Position numbers and translations under genes: made by a program. 64,000 bases of DNA from Antilocapra americana. Its lineage: Eukaryota; Chordata; Mammalia; Artiodactyla; Antilocapridae. Numbering within the stretch: the first letter of the stretch is position 1; each line of letters opens with the position of its first letter. The stretch is taken from assembly GCA_007570785.1 (NCBI GenBank), contig ML664152.1:3534911-3598910 (forward strand), written 5' to 3'. Positions 12,167-24,101 of the stretch are shown here, in pieces. The notes below the pieces were generated by a model. It made no database searches, was not told where the DNA came from, and worked only from the letters and a program-made list of their open reading frames with translations.

Positions 12167-12385
12167 TGTGTGTGTGCTCAGTCACTCAGTTGTGTCTGAC
12201 TCTTTGTGACCCTGTGGCCTGTAGCCCAGCAGGCTCCTCTGTCCTTGGAGTTTCCCAGGCAAAAATATCGGAGTGGGTTGCCATTTACTCTTCCAGGGGA
12301 TCTTCCCAACCCAGGGATTGAACCTGTGTCTTGCATCTCCTGCATTGGCAGGCAGATTCTTTACCACTGTCACATCTGGGAAGTA
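12167..12385 (-). repeat. SINE Bov-tA inserted in L1
   Basis: 'gctcagtcactcagttgtgt' to 'ctttaccactgtcacatctg'. It follows directly on the BovB target duplication. Its own duplication is not clear. Confidence 0.88.
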
Positions 12386-12874
12386 CCAAAAGCTAAATAG
12401 CTAAATATTTTTGAAAAAGAATATAAGATGAGAGGAATCGGTCCATCTGATTTTAAGACTTATAGTAATTGAGATTGTGATATTGATGAAGGCATACATA
12501 GACACAGAGATCAATGGCATAGAACAGAAAACCCAGAAATAGACCCACACGCATATGCTCAACTGACTTTTGACAAAGATATAAAAGCAGTCCCTTGGAG
12601 GAAGGATAACCTGGTCAACAAATGGAGCTAGAGCAGTTGGACACCCATGGGGGACAAAGGCAAGCCTCAGACTCAGCCTCACACTTCATGGGAAAGGTAA
12701 CCCCAAATGGACCCGATTAAAATGTAAAACCACAGGATTTTCAGGAAAAAAATAACAGAAGAAAACTTTCAGGCTCTCAGGGATACGCAGAGAGTTTCTA
12801 GACCTTGTGTCAAAAGCAAGATTGGTGATAGGGAAAATGGATAATTTGGACTTAATCAAAATTAAAAATATTTG

Positions 12875-13019
12875 GGGACTTCCTTGGTGGTCCAGTGGCT
12901 AAGACTATGCTCCCAATGCAGGGGCCTGGGTTCAATCACTGGTTGGGGAACTGGATCCCACATGTCACAACTAAGAGTTTGCATGCTGGAACTAAGATCT
13001 ATCCAGCCAAATAAATTTA
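12875..13019 (+). repeat. CHR-type SINE inserted in L1
   Basis: 'gggacttccttggtggtcca' to 'ccaaataaattta'. The 11-bp aaaaatatttg is duplicated at 12864-12874 and 13020-13030. Confidence 0.88.
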
Positions 13020-13654
13020 AAAAATATTTGCTCTGTGAAAGATGCTGTTAAGAAGATGAAAAGATTGGCTGCAGATGGAAGAGAATATTTGTAAACTGCA
13101 TATCTGACAAATCTAGAATATACAGAGAACTTCCAAAACTCAGCAATAAAAACAGTAAAGCCACAACAATACCCAAACAGCTTTGAAAGTGAGCCAAAGA
13201 CATAACACACATTTTACTAATGAGCATACACAGAGCACATCTTTTCAGATGTGCTTAGTCATCATGGGAATGTAGACGAGAGCCACAGTAGCCTCTCACC
13301 AAAGCAAAATTAAACGGTGACAACACCAGATTCTAAAAAAGTGTGGAGGGACTGGGCCACTTGGCCATTGCTAGTGGAAAGGTGTAGGTATAACCATTCT
13401 GGAAAATGATTTGACTGCTTCTCATAAAAGCAAACATACACTCGGGACATGATCTAATAAATACACTCCTGGACATTCATCCTAGAGAGATGAAATATAT
13501 TCACACACAGTATGCTGGTGAGTGTCAGAGGCAGCTTTATTCATAACAGCCAAAAACTGGAATCAGCCCAGACGCCCTTCAACAGGCGAACAGTTGAACT
13601 GTGATGTACTCAGTTTGTGGAGCACGACTCAGCCATAAAAAGGAACAAATTCCT

Positions 13655-13980
13655 GGGCTTCCCTCATGGCTCAGCAGTAAAGAATCCGCTTGGTAATGCA
13701 GGAGACGCTGGTTCGATCCCTGGTCTACTGAGATCCCACAAGCTGTGGAGCAACTAAGCCCGTGCACCACAACTATTGAGCCTGTGCTCTAGGGCTCAGG
13801 AGCCACAACTGCTGAAGCCCGTGTGTCCCAGAGCCTGTGCTCCACAATGAGAGAAGCCGCTGCAATGAGAAGCCCGCACACTGCAACTAGAGAATAGCCC
13901 CTGCTCCCTGCAACCAGAGGAAGTCCACATGCAGCAACGGAGACCCAGCACAGACAAAAGTAAACAAACAAAAATTTGTT
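13655..13980 (+). repeat. Long CHR-like tRNA-derived SINE inserted in L1
   Basis: 'gggcttccctcatggctcag' head, a repetitive middle of 'gcaact' and 'agcccg' motifs, and an A-rich tail. An 18-bp duplication with one mismatch (aaaaaggaacaaattcct) lies at 13637-13654 and 13981-13998. Confidence 0.8.
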
Positions 13981-14411
13981 AAAAAGGAAGAAATTCCTGA
14001 TGCACGCAAGCACCTGGATTAACCCGCAGGGGATGATGCTGAGTTAACTAAGTCAACCCTGAAAGACCACATACCATGTGACTTCATTTACAGAATGCTC
14101 GTGATGCAATTACAGAGATGGGGAACAGACTAGGGGTTGTCAGGGGGTGGGGTGAGGTGGAAGGAAAGAGGGTGAGGCTATGAAAAGGCAGCAGAAGGCT
14201 TCTCATGGGGGTGGAATGCTGTGTGTCTGGACTGTTGGTCAACAACTGGGTGGTGATTCGGTACAGATTTCTGTAAGATGTTACCACATCAGGGGCAAGA
14301 AATGTGGGAATCTGGGCAAAGTCTAAATGGGAGCCCTCTGTGTTTTTTCTTACAGCTGCAGGGGAACTTACAATTACCTCAAAATGAAAAGTTTAATTAA
14401 AAAAATGATCT

Positions 14412-14530
14412 TTTGGGGATGTCGCTGGTGATCCAGTGGTTGGTATTCCTCTCTCACTGCTGAGGGCAAGGTTCAATCTCTGGTTGGGAAACTAAGGCCC
14501 CACAAGCTGTGTGGTGTGGTTAAAAAACTA
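14412..14530 (+). repeat. CHR-type SINE, diverged
   Basis: 'ctggtgatccagtggttggt' to 'ggccccacaagctgtgtggt', with tail 'ttaaaaaac'. Confidence 0.75.
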
Positions 14531-15331
14531 ATAGTAATTTTTCTTGGTTGTGACATCAGAGAGAAGCTAATCTCATGGAGTCCACATGGTTCCTGAGCAT
14601 CCCAGAACTGGGAGAACTCTCTGCGAGGCAGATCAATTCTGCATCCCTTTGACCTTGCAGGGCACCGGCTGATCCAGTTGGGTCCTGTCTGTCTGTTCAC
14701 ATTTGGCTGAACCCAGGGTAGACAAGGTACAAGCGGGGAAGCTGGAAGAAAACCCGAGGAGCCTCAGGAACTTGCAGACGTGTTGATTCTCTCCTGGCTG
14801 GCGCAGCAGACACAGCTGTAACTCGGACACACTTTACTCTCCACTGGCTAACCCAGCACTAGACTCATCCCTCCTACTAGAGTGTCTCAGATGGTGCTTA
14901 TATAAGGCCACACCACCGTGCATGTGCGCAGCACTATAAATGATCTCAGTGATTACGTCACTATTTACAAAATGCGGGGCAAGAGAGCCTGCCCACTGCC
15001 ATCTTGGCTAATTTGCTCTCTCCCTCCAGGCCCTCAGCAGTTCAGCTGGATTCATGGACGTGTGAGCCCAGCAAGGCTCCCTGCAGAGAAAACCTTTCAC
15101 TTGTTGGCTGTGAATGATGCTTCTTGAAATTTGGGCATGCTGGGGGCAGCCTGTGGGCTGGGAGGGTGTCCCAGGATGAGGACAGGCCTCGAGCTGGAAA
15201 GCATCCTGGGGACTTCGGACATAGCCCGTGTACTGATTGGTCATTGAACCCTCGGCCGTGATGACAAGGGTCGCCCGCTTCGGTCAGCACGGACCGACTG
15301 GTGTGGAATTCAAAGGAACCACAGGAGATCC
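14531..15331. other. Unassigned block with promoter-like motifs
   Basis: It contains 'tatataagg' near 14898, 'actataaat' near 14933 and a 'ttacgtcac' CREB-type half site near 14953. Together they recall the U3/R part of an LTR, but no family could be assigned and no transcript is known to me. Confidence 0.3.
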
Positions 15332-15540
15332 TGGGCTTCCCAGGGGGCTCAGTGGTAAAGAACCTGCCTGCCAATGCAGGAGACACAAGAGATGCGGGTT
15401 CAATCCATGTGTGGGGAAGAGGGCATGACAGCCCCCTTCAGTACTCTTGCCTGGAGAATCCCTTGGACAGAGGAGCCTGGTGGGCAACAGTCCATAGGGT
15501 TGCAAAGAGTCGGACACGACTGAAGCAACTTGGCACACAT
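15332..15540 (+). repeat. SINE Bov-tA
   Basis: 'gggcttcccagggggctcag' to 'gtcggacacgactgaagcaa', sense orientation. Confidence 0.92.
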
Positions 15541-16275
15541 ACAGAGGAGACTCTGCTGGAGGGGCTGGTGGAGGCCAGACCCACCCCGTGGAGGCCCTAA
15601 GAGCTACAGTGCTGTGTCCATAGCCTTAACTGGACCCCAGAAAGGCCAGACCCAGGTGCCTCACCTTGAGTGGGGGCTCCCTCCAGGAAGTGGGGGGCTT
15701 CCTTCCCCAGGAAGCAGCACTCGGTGGAAGTGACCAACTGCAGCAGCAACAAGGGGTCTTCCCCCATCAGCCTGTGGGCGCAGCCAGCAATGGACGATGA
15801 CTCACAGGCCTTCGTCCTGCGGTCAGCAAGCACGATACCCTGACAAAGACAGAAGCTCAGACCTCGAGGGCCTACATCGTCTCGCCCCTCTCCCCGGGGA
15901 CTGCTTGACTCTGTGGCCACTCGGTTGTCAGCAGGCAGGTTTGGGACATAGTGGCCTGAGCCACTAAGGAGGCAGAAGGAGGTCCATTTCTGTTGGAGCC
16001 ACCTGCAGTGGAGCGAGCAGCTTTTGCCACAGAGAGAAACTTTTATGAACAGGAGGAAACACACTTTTTGGTCTTTCTGCAGTCATGTGTGCCTTCTTCA
16101 CACCCCTTCATTTCTGAACGAAAGCAGGCATCTTTTTCCTAAAGACAAACGCATGGGGAATCTGTTCAGCTGGAGCAGCAGATAGCCCATCACAGCAGAT
16201 GAAGAAAATGCCACGAGTTTTTTCCAGGGCTTTTTGTGAAGTCCTATTAGAATTGAGTGTCTGATCTTCAGGCAG
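15541..16275. other. Intergenic, no gene recognised
   Basis: GC-moderate sequence with two incidental frames (plus near 15530-15733, minus 15597-16064) that match nothing I know. Confidence 0.45.
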
Positions 16276-16365
16276 AGCCATGCATCTCTATTCTCACTCG
16301 CCCTTCCAAGCTTTCTTTTTAGCCATGCATCTCTATTCTCACTCGCCCTTCCAAGCTTTCTTTTT
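16276..16365. repeat. Perfect 45-bp tandem duplication
   Basis: The 45-bp unit beginning agccatgcatctctattc occurs at 16276-16320 and again at 16321-16365 without a mismatch. This indicates a recent slippage or replication event. Confidence 0.97.
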
Positions 16366-17934
16366 AAAGCCAATTTTAATGCCTTGCTAGTAACACTTTC
16401 AGAGGAACGCTTGACCAGCAGATCCGATGATTCCACTAGCTTAGGTGCATAAATGACGTTCCAGGAATCTGCCGCTCAGTTGCTCGTCATTCGCTCTCAC
16501 TCGTGCTCATCAAGCATCCTGGCATGTCTCACCTGCCCCGGCTGGGCACTATCGAGGGGCAGAGAATTTGCCTCCCTTGAATTTCCTGGTGCCCATCTGC
16601 ACCCCTCCCCTACCACCCAGGTGTTTTCTTGAGATACCAGTGAGGACAGCTTGCTCGTCAGAGATTAGCTTCAAGAATGAGATTTTTAAAAAAGGTTCCT
16701 AATGCTTATTGGATTTTTTCATTCAATTTTAACGAAAGGGCTGACCTGACCTGACCTAGAGGGTCCTGGTGGAATGAGGGGTCTGACCACCTGCTCATAT
16801 CAGGCAGGCGCCAGGTAGGCTCAGAAGGTCATGGGCAAGGTTAGACTTCTAATGTGCCCAAGAGAAAGAAAATAAATACAAGGCAGTTAGTTAATAAGCA
16901 AACTCAACCCTCATGTTTGTTCCCACAAACTCCACACTTACCTCACTCATTTCAAGTCTGTATGATTGATTCTGGGCAGTTAAACATCTAACTATGCACC
17001 AGCGATTCTCAATAGAATTAAGCCCTCAACACTCGCTCCATAATTACACTCTCATTGAGGGAGTCCTGATGGACCCCCCTTGTCTGCAGTGCCAGAGGGG
17101 AGTTAGGACTCTAGAGCCTGCAGGGCCTCCGGGGTGGGGCTCCTGATCCAAGAGTGGGGCCGCTTTTACCTTTATGGGGCTGGGTTTCTTGGACGATAAA
17201 GACAAAGAAAACCATTACCACCTACTTAGAGATGCTCCTGCTGACAGCTCGGGCTCTGGGTTCCATGTACAGGGGCTGTAGTCTAGTCTTGCCAGCTTCT
17301 TATCTACCACCTGCCCAGCCTCTGAGTCTTGGCCAAGTTACCCTTTCAACATATAGTATTGTTCATGGCTAATCTGCTGATGAGAAAGTGATACACTTTC
17401 ATTGTAGAAAATGAGGAAAGTGTGCTAGAAAAATATCGCTTGTCATTTCATCCAGAAATAAGGTGTGAAATACCTGTTAACATTTTTATTCAACAAAATA
17501 GGGATTGGAATGCACAAATCATTTGTATCTGCCTTGCCCAATCTCTAATAAACACTTTTTAGTAAAACTAAACGCCCTGGGGACACAATTGTTCAGCTGC
17601 AGCCTGTCAAAGCCTATAGATGTTTCCTGGTTTACTTGAAGTTTCTTCCTCTCTTAAGATGCTATTATCTGCTTGTCTTACGGCTGCCTGAAAACTCTAA
17701 ATTTTTGAACTTCCCAGTCCCCTTGCCCTCCCACCATTTGAAAGGCCAAATATGGTACTTTTTGTGAGACTTTAGGGGCTCAATATAAAACCTCACATTC
17801 AAGAATCCCTTGATTACAGGCTTTTGTTGCAGGATGATGTCTTAAAATCCTCTACACTTTATATTAAGTACCCCTGTTGGCTCAATGGAATAAACAACTG
17901 TGTATAAAATCTGGTGAGGTAAAATAGTACTAGG
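16366..17934. other. Intergenic, no gene recognised
   Basis: Contains a run of three TGACC units (16741-16755). Otherwise unassigned. Confidence 0.45.
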
Positions 17935-18152
17935 CTTCCCTGATGGCTCAGACAGTAAAGAATCAGCCTGCAATGCAGGAGACCTGTGTTCAGTCCCTGG
18001 GTCAGGAAGATCTCCTGGAGGAGGAAACGGCAACCCACTCCAAGTACTCTTGCCTGGGAAATCCCATGGACAGAGAGGGGCCTGGTGAGCTAAGGTCCGT
18101 GGGTCGCAAAAATTGGACGCGAGTGAGCAACTCACACACACACAAAATAGTA
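17935..18152 (+). repeat. SINE Bov-tA
   Basis: 'ggcttccctgatggctcaga' to 'gcaactcacacacacac', sense orientation. Confidence 0.9.
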
Positions 18153-18954
18153 CCAGATGTAGCCTGCTCACAGGCTTGGCCAGCTGGGTGTAAGGCTTAC
18201 CTGATTCTCATAATCAGGCACTGGGGGCACACGGATAGCAGAGCCCACCGTGGGCCTGGGGCAGTCACGCCAAGGGCCACGGGAAAGCTTTCAAGAGCTT
18301 TATTAGTTGAACCTCATCAACGGGCATTCTAGAATCAGCCCTGGGATGTGAAGATAACTTCTCAGCTGCTCTCTACAGGATTGGCCTTGTGCCTTCACAC
18401 CTGAAATCAAGTAACCTGTGGGAGGGTTAGCAAAACTGATGGGGTCGGGGGCTTGGTGGTCAAGGAGGAAACAGGTGTTGAGAGGAGCCTGGAGCATAAT
18501 GCCAGCTGTGTTCTACACCGCAGTTGTCCGTCCCCTCTCTGTTAGACGGCAGAAGGCCTTACGTTCTTGGCAGCTCTGTCACTAAGCAAAATCTAGTTTT
18601 CCACCCCTTAAATCCAGGCATGGCCAAGCGACTTGCTGTGGCCAAGGAGACAGGGTGACTGTGAGGCTTGATCAGACTTGGAAAGTGCTTGGGTCCTGGG
18701 GTTCACGGTCTCTCGCTGCTGGGACCACATCACTGCCGTATCAACAAACCACACTTTACTAACCCACAACACCGTGAGTGGCTGCCACGCCAGCTGAGGC
18801 CCAGCACTGCCAGATGTGTGAGGGAGGCCACATATGCCAGCCGGCTGCAGTGGAGCTGGGACAGGCCAGCCATCCTGTCTGGCCAGCCCACGAAGCCCTG
18901 AGGAATATCAATAATGAAAGCTGTTGCTTCCCTCTTTCTTCTCTTATAAACTAT
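18153..18954. other. Intergenic, no gene recognised
   Basis: No domain-bearing ORF and no clear repeat. Confidence 0.45.
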
Positions 18955-18957
18955 TTG

Positions 18958-19064
18958 TTTATGTATTTGGATCTTCCCTGCTTCATGTGAGACCTTAGTT
19001 CCCAGATCTGAGCTCCCTGCATTGGGAGCGTGGCGTCTTAGCGCTGGACCACCAGGGAAGTCTG
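18958..19064 (-). repeat. CHR-type SINE
   Basis: The right end is 'ggaccaccagggaagtctga', the reverse complement of the CHR head. Confidence 0.75.
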
Positions 19065-19669
19065 AACGTTGTTGTTTCAAGTCACTAAGTTTTAGGGCAT
19101 TTGTTACACAGCTAGACCTAACTGACACACTCCCCATTTGTACCCAGATGGTTGAAGGTGACATTTCAGGTTTGAGTTTGATCTGGCAGAGGGTCACCAT
19201 TAATTTTCCTGGGTTTTTATGTCCCACCCATCCTTTGCATTCTGACCTGTTTCTACCAGTTCTCCTCTTTTAAGTCACATTTGACTCAGTGCCCAGTCCT
19301 CTCAGAGAGACCCCACTTGCCCGCCCCTGCCTCTGCCTTGGATCTGCCAGTCTCCTTTCCTCATGGGCACTTGCCTTCTGCCTTCTTTAGATCCTAGCTC
19401 TTTTGAGGGAGCCTGACCAAGAGAAGATTCCTCCAAGTAACAGAGCTCCCCCCTGCCCAGGGGATACACATCACTGATGGCCTCCCACAGTGCCGCCTTA
19501 AGCCATGAGAGATGCAGGGCAGGCAGCTCCTGAGGGTACCTGATGCTCAAGGAGAACTGGGTACGAGACTGTGCAGAGCGCTTGGCACAGGCTGTTGAGT
19601 TAATCCTCACAACAAGCCAGAGAGGTGGGAATGGACAGATGGGGAAGCTCAGACTGTGAGGGCATAGGG

Positions 19670-20170
19670 GGTGGAATTGTGTCTCCTCTCAAAGATCAAA
19701 ACTGCTTGTACCTGTGAGTGTGACCTGATTTGGAAATATCTTCACAGATGCCATAAGTGAAGGTGAGGTCGACTTGGGTTGGGCATAGAGACCAGAGGAG
19801 AAGGCCATGTGACAGGGGAGGCAGACATTGGGGTGTTGCCCCAGGAGCCAGGGACTAGCAGGGACTGCTGGCAGCTGCCAGATCTGAGAAGAACTGAGGG
19901 AGGGTTCTCCCCTAGAGTCTGCAGAGGGACTGACCCCAGCTTGATTCTGGGCTTCTGGCTGCCTCAACTGTGAGAGAATCAATTCCTGTTTTTTTTTTTT
20001 CTTCTCTTTTTGGTGGTGCTAGGCGGCATGTTGGATCTTAGTTCCCTGACTAGGGATCAGACTTGTGCCCCCTGCATTTGAAGCTTGGGGTCTTAACCAC
20101 TGGACCACCAGGAGAGTCCTTCCTGTTGTTTTTAAGTCACTAAGCTTGGGGCACTTTGTCACAACAGCTC
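19670..20170 (+). repeat. Old MaLR/LTR-like repeat split by a CHR SINE (19991-20118, minus)
   Basis: 'gaattgtgtctcctctcaaa', 'gtgacctgatttggaaatat' and, after the SINE, 'aagtcactaagcttggggca' match one dispersed mammalian repeat (MaLR-like, name uncertain). The SINE is flanked by ttcctgtt at 19983-19990 and 20119-20126. Confidence 0.6.
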
Positions 20171-22589
20171 TAGGACACAAATACAGGAGGTGGGCTGTTG
20201 GGCTCTACACAGTTTGTGAGAAGAGGAATCCAGAGGGTTGAAACCAAATCCTTCCAGGTTCTTTGCAGAAGCAGGACACTGGACAGTGGTCCATCCTTAG
20301 GGTTGAAGCTGGGCCAGTGCAGGAGGGAGGAGCATGCTGACTTGGAGGAGGCCGCTGGGTTTCTGAAAGCCTTGCAGGGCTTCATTCAGGGCAGATGGGC
20401 TTGAGGGAGCAGAGCGGGCAATCTATAAACATTAACATTTCTGTGCAGTTCCTTGCCAATTGATAGACTGTGGTCAGCACAGTGCATACATCAGCCCAGC
20501 AGGCAGCCTTGGCCCGTGCAACCGGCAGGCATTTCCATGGAGGTGGATGCTGTGAGCCACGCTGCCCACCACTGCCCAGGGTCCATTAGCATCTGTGGGA
20601 CACACGTCGGCTATTTAAGGGCAGGTGCCTCTGGGCATCTCGGCAGCAGTGAGGCAGGCAGCAGGGTCAGCGGCCCCACTTACCAAGCCTCTCCTCTGTT
20701 TCACTCTCATCAGCATATCTAGTGCATCTTAAAGCTTTTGTAGAATTATTAATACTGTTAAGGAAAACAGCAGAAATTAGTCGAGAGTTCCCATGACCAT
20801 GAATCATCTTAGGACACTGTCCGGGAGGGACCATGTCCCCCTCCGCTGCCTCTCTTCACACCAGTCCCTTTGTTCCTGAATGAAGTCCAGATGTTCCTGT
20901 TTTTACCCCATTCACTGCCAGGTCTGAAAACTGTGCCAAGGGTGGATGTGTGCCATCGTTCCATCTTTTGGGCATTGTTTCTCTCAGCTGGAAGTGGGTT
21001 GAACATATGCTCACAGATGTGTGCGCACACACATGCTGACACACGCACTCACACACATGTGCCTGCAAGTGTACCCCGCCTCCTCACGCTCACTCACACA
21101 CACACAGCCACACACAGGCTTACACAAACACACATGCCTGCAGGAGTGTGCTTCTCCCCACCACTCACACCTTCACACCTTGCAGCATCTTTCTGGTTAG
21201 TGAGTGTCTAGGTGAACGACCACAAACTCAAATTCATTCCTTCGATCGCTAGGTGTGTGAGACCGTAATCTGTAGTGATCACCAGAGTTGCCCCACAGTG
21301 TGTGGGGTCTTGGCAGATCATTTTTAAACATTGATTAAAAGTCATTGCAAACAGCATGAGTCACCCCAGATCACTGGAGCAGCAGGACCGTGGGTTCCAG
21401 GCACCCTGCACGCCGCAAGCTGTGCATGGACCCTGTGGCTGCTGGACGTGGCTCTTCTCTGGTTTCCCTGCTGGCCTGGTGTGCCAAGGGCGTGGACCCT
21501 GAGGGGCATCAGCGCACATGGAAGGGTGGGGGAGCGAGAGACAGGGGCAGGGTGGTGCCTGCGGCGGGGGCCAAGCCTGTGCCGCTGGTGCTGAGGCCGC
21601 GAGGAGGGCCTGGTTCTTTCAAAAGGAAGAGGCAGCATGTAATCAAGGGAAGGACTTTTTTCCTACTTGTGGATGTGATGCTTTGCAATATATAGCTTGG
21701 TCCCCAAACCCTGGGCATGTCTGTCACTGAGATCCCGGGGCCACTGCTTGGCTTTGGGGTCACTGAGAGTCCCGGGGTGTGAGGTACCGGGCATGTGTGC
21801 AGAGATTGAGGAGGGAAAGTCCCTCTGCCCCCTATACCTCCCTCCTTGGGCGCCAAAATTTCCCCCATGGAGAGTCTTGCCTTTTACTTGCTCCATTTAA
21901 AAATTAACATTTATTTATTTTATTTAGGATAGTAAAACTGGTCACTGTAGAAAATTTGGAAACTACAGGAGAAATAAGACGTCTACCATCCCCCCGTTTC
22001 AGCTGGAACCTAAATCGGCTTCTGCAGCAGAGGCTCTGAGGTGGGGATTCGGTTTGGGCTCCTTGGCTATGGCCAAGTCAGGGGTCCCTGAGCAAGGAGG
22101 CCTGGCAGGGTGGACGTGGCCTTGACTTCTGGGCACCTCTGAGGGGCCTCCTTCCTCTCAGCACATCTGCGCGTGTCCTGATGCCCCTGGTCCTGTCTCC
22201 CGGCTCACAGGGCCCCTCAGTGCTGGGGAAACCTGGCCAGGTGTCTCTGTGGGGTGCAGCTGATGCCTCCGCCCAAGTGGACACCCCTGTGGAAACCCCC
22301 GGTGCTAGACAGGCCTCTCCCTGGACAAGCAGTGTCCTGGAGAGAAGAGGGGCGGCTGCAGGGCATTCTGGGGTTGCCCGGGGTCCCCGCTTCACTCTGC
22401 CTTGAGCTCTCCAGTGTGCTGGCCCCGGGCTGGCCGCCTGGACCCGTGATGGGAGCTGATTGAGAAGTCTGCGGTCAAGGTGTGGGCAGGGCTGATCCCC
22501 AAGGCCTCTCTGCTGGGTGTGTGGAGACCGTCTCCTCCTGCGTCCCCATGTGTCCATCTGTCCCTCTGTGTCCCTCTGTGTGCATCTGT
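20171..22589. other. Intergenic, GC-rich; no gene recognised
   Basis: Includes a CA-rich tract (21028-21150) and GC-rich stretches at 21380-21640 and 22080-22560. Several overlapping frames exist on both strands but none resembles a known protein. Confidence 0.45.
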
Positions 22590-22740
22590 GTGATGATCCC
22601 TTCCATTAGGACACATACCAATGACTTCATTTTAATGTAATTACCTCTTTATCAATCCTATCTCCAAATACAGTCACTTTCTGAGGTGCTGGGAAGTGAG
22701 GGCTTCAGATTATAAATTTCATGGGACATAACTCAGTCTA
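22590..22740 (-). repeat. Old MaLR/LTR-like repeat fragment
   Basis: 'ccaaatacagtcactttctg' and 'catgggacataactcagtct' are the reverse complement of the same family seen at 19670-20170. Confidence 0.5.
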
Positions 22741-23415
22741 TGACAAGGGGACTCATCCTCCACCCCCCCACGAGAACCTGTCTCCTACCGGAGGCACCCG
22801 CCCCCGAGCTCCTGAGAGTGTGGGACCTGCTGGCCCTCTGAATTCCTGAGGTGGGTTGGAAACCCAGCCTGCCACCGGGAAAACCTGCCTGAAGACACAG
22901 GGGACCCCGAGTTGCTAGCACCCTTGCTAGCCCCTCCTATTCTGATGGGGAATGTCCCTTCAAAATCCAGAGCGACCATTTCATCTGCCCTTTAGACAAA
23001 TTACAGTTAAGTTCTTTTGATTTGAAATGTAAAAACTCCCCTCACAGTAACCCTGGAGGAGCAATAAGAGTAACATTTCATGTCTGGGGCCCTTTCCTGA
23101 GTGGGGTGGGGAACCAGCGCCTCCACTGCCTCGGGGTGAGGATGGATGTGGCAATTCCTGCGGCTACTGACCCACTGGGTGGGGCAGCTCGGTGGTGCCT
23201 GGCCCCATGGAGCAGCCTCTCTTCTCACCGGAGGACACCTGTGAGCCCACAGTTCCCACCGGTGGCTGTTTATCTTCCTCTAATGGCTGTTTATCCAGGA
23301 TGAAGTACTGTGTGTGTTTAGTGTTCATTCAATCCTCACGCTGAATGGATGTTCCCATGTGATTTAGTTAAAGATGGCATTCTGGCTTCAGATATCATGG
23401 GTGGAGTAACACACG
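22741..23415. other. Intergenic, no gene recognised
   Basis: Nothing recognisable. Confidence 0.45.
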
Positions 23416-24101
23416 GATTGAGGAGCCCATAAATGGAGGAGCCCATGGATTGAGGAGCCCATAAATGGAGGAGCCCATGGATGGAGGAGCCCACGGATGG
23501 AGGAGCCCATAAATGAAGGAGCCCACAGATGGAGGAGCCCAAAGATGGAGGAGCCCACAGATGGAGGAGCCCATGGATGGAAGAGCCCATAAATGGAGGA
23601 GCCCGCGGATGGAGGAGTCCACGGATGGAGGAGCCCACGGATGGAGGAGCCCANNNNNNNNNNNNNNNNNNNNNNNNNNNNNNNNNNNNNNNNNNNNNNN
23701 NNNNNNNNNNNNNNNNNNNNNNNNNNNNNNNNNNNNNNNNNNNNNNNNNNNNNNNNNNNNNNNNNNNNNNNNNNNNNNNNNNNNNNNNNNNNNNNNNNNN
23801 NNNNNNNNNNNNNNNNNNNNNNNNNNNNNNNNNNNNNNNNNNNNNNNNNNNNNNNNNNNNNNNNNNNNNNNNNNNNNNNNNNNNNNNNNNNNNNNNNNNN
23901 NNNNNNNNNNNNNNNNNNNNNNNNNNNNNNNNNNNNNNNNNNNNNNNNNNNNNNNNNNNNNNNNNNNNNNNNNNNNNNNNNNNNNNNNNNNNNNNNNNNN
24001 NNNNNNNNNNNNNNNNNNNNNNNNNNNNNNNNNNNNNNNNNNNNNNNNNNNNNATGGAGGAGCCCACAGATGGAGGAGCCCACGGATGGAGGAGCCCACA
24101 G
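23416..24101. repeat. 16-bp minisatellite with an internal assembly gap
   Basis: The unit is gatggaggagcccacg with variants. Fourteen whole units lie at 23416-23639, a 14-base partial at 23640-23653, and about three more at 24054-24101 after the gap. The first four units alternate 'gattgagg' and 'aatggagg' types, hinting at a 32-bp higher-order unit. Since 16 is not a multiple of 3 and the unit lacks stops, open frames appear on both strands; they are not genes. Confidence 0.97.
23654..24053. other. Assembly gap, 400 N
   Basis: Lies inside the 16-bp minisatellite. The array breaks at unit base 14 and resumes at base 2, so a pure array would need a gap of 3 modulo 16; 400 is 0 modulo 16. The size is therefore probably nominal. 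Confidence 0.99.

Larger units (their letters stand above)
11465..14405 (+). mobile_element. Nested old L1 LINE interrupted by BovB, Bov-tA and two CHR-type SINEs
   Basis: L1 pieces in plus orientation are at about 11465-11720 (ORF2 part), 11800-11939, 12386-12874, 13031-13654 and 13999-14405 (3' part). They are separated by later insertions: BovB 11940-12155, Bov-tA 12167-12385, CHR 12875-13019 and a CHR-like SINE 13655-13980. Three of the four insertions have readable target-site duplications. No frame is intact, so this is a dead element. Confidence 0.8.
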
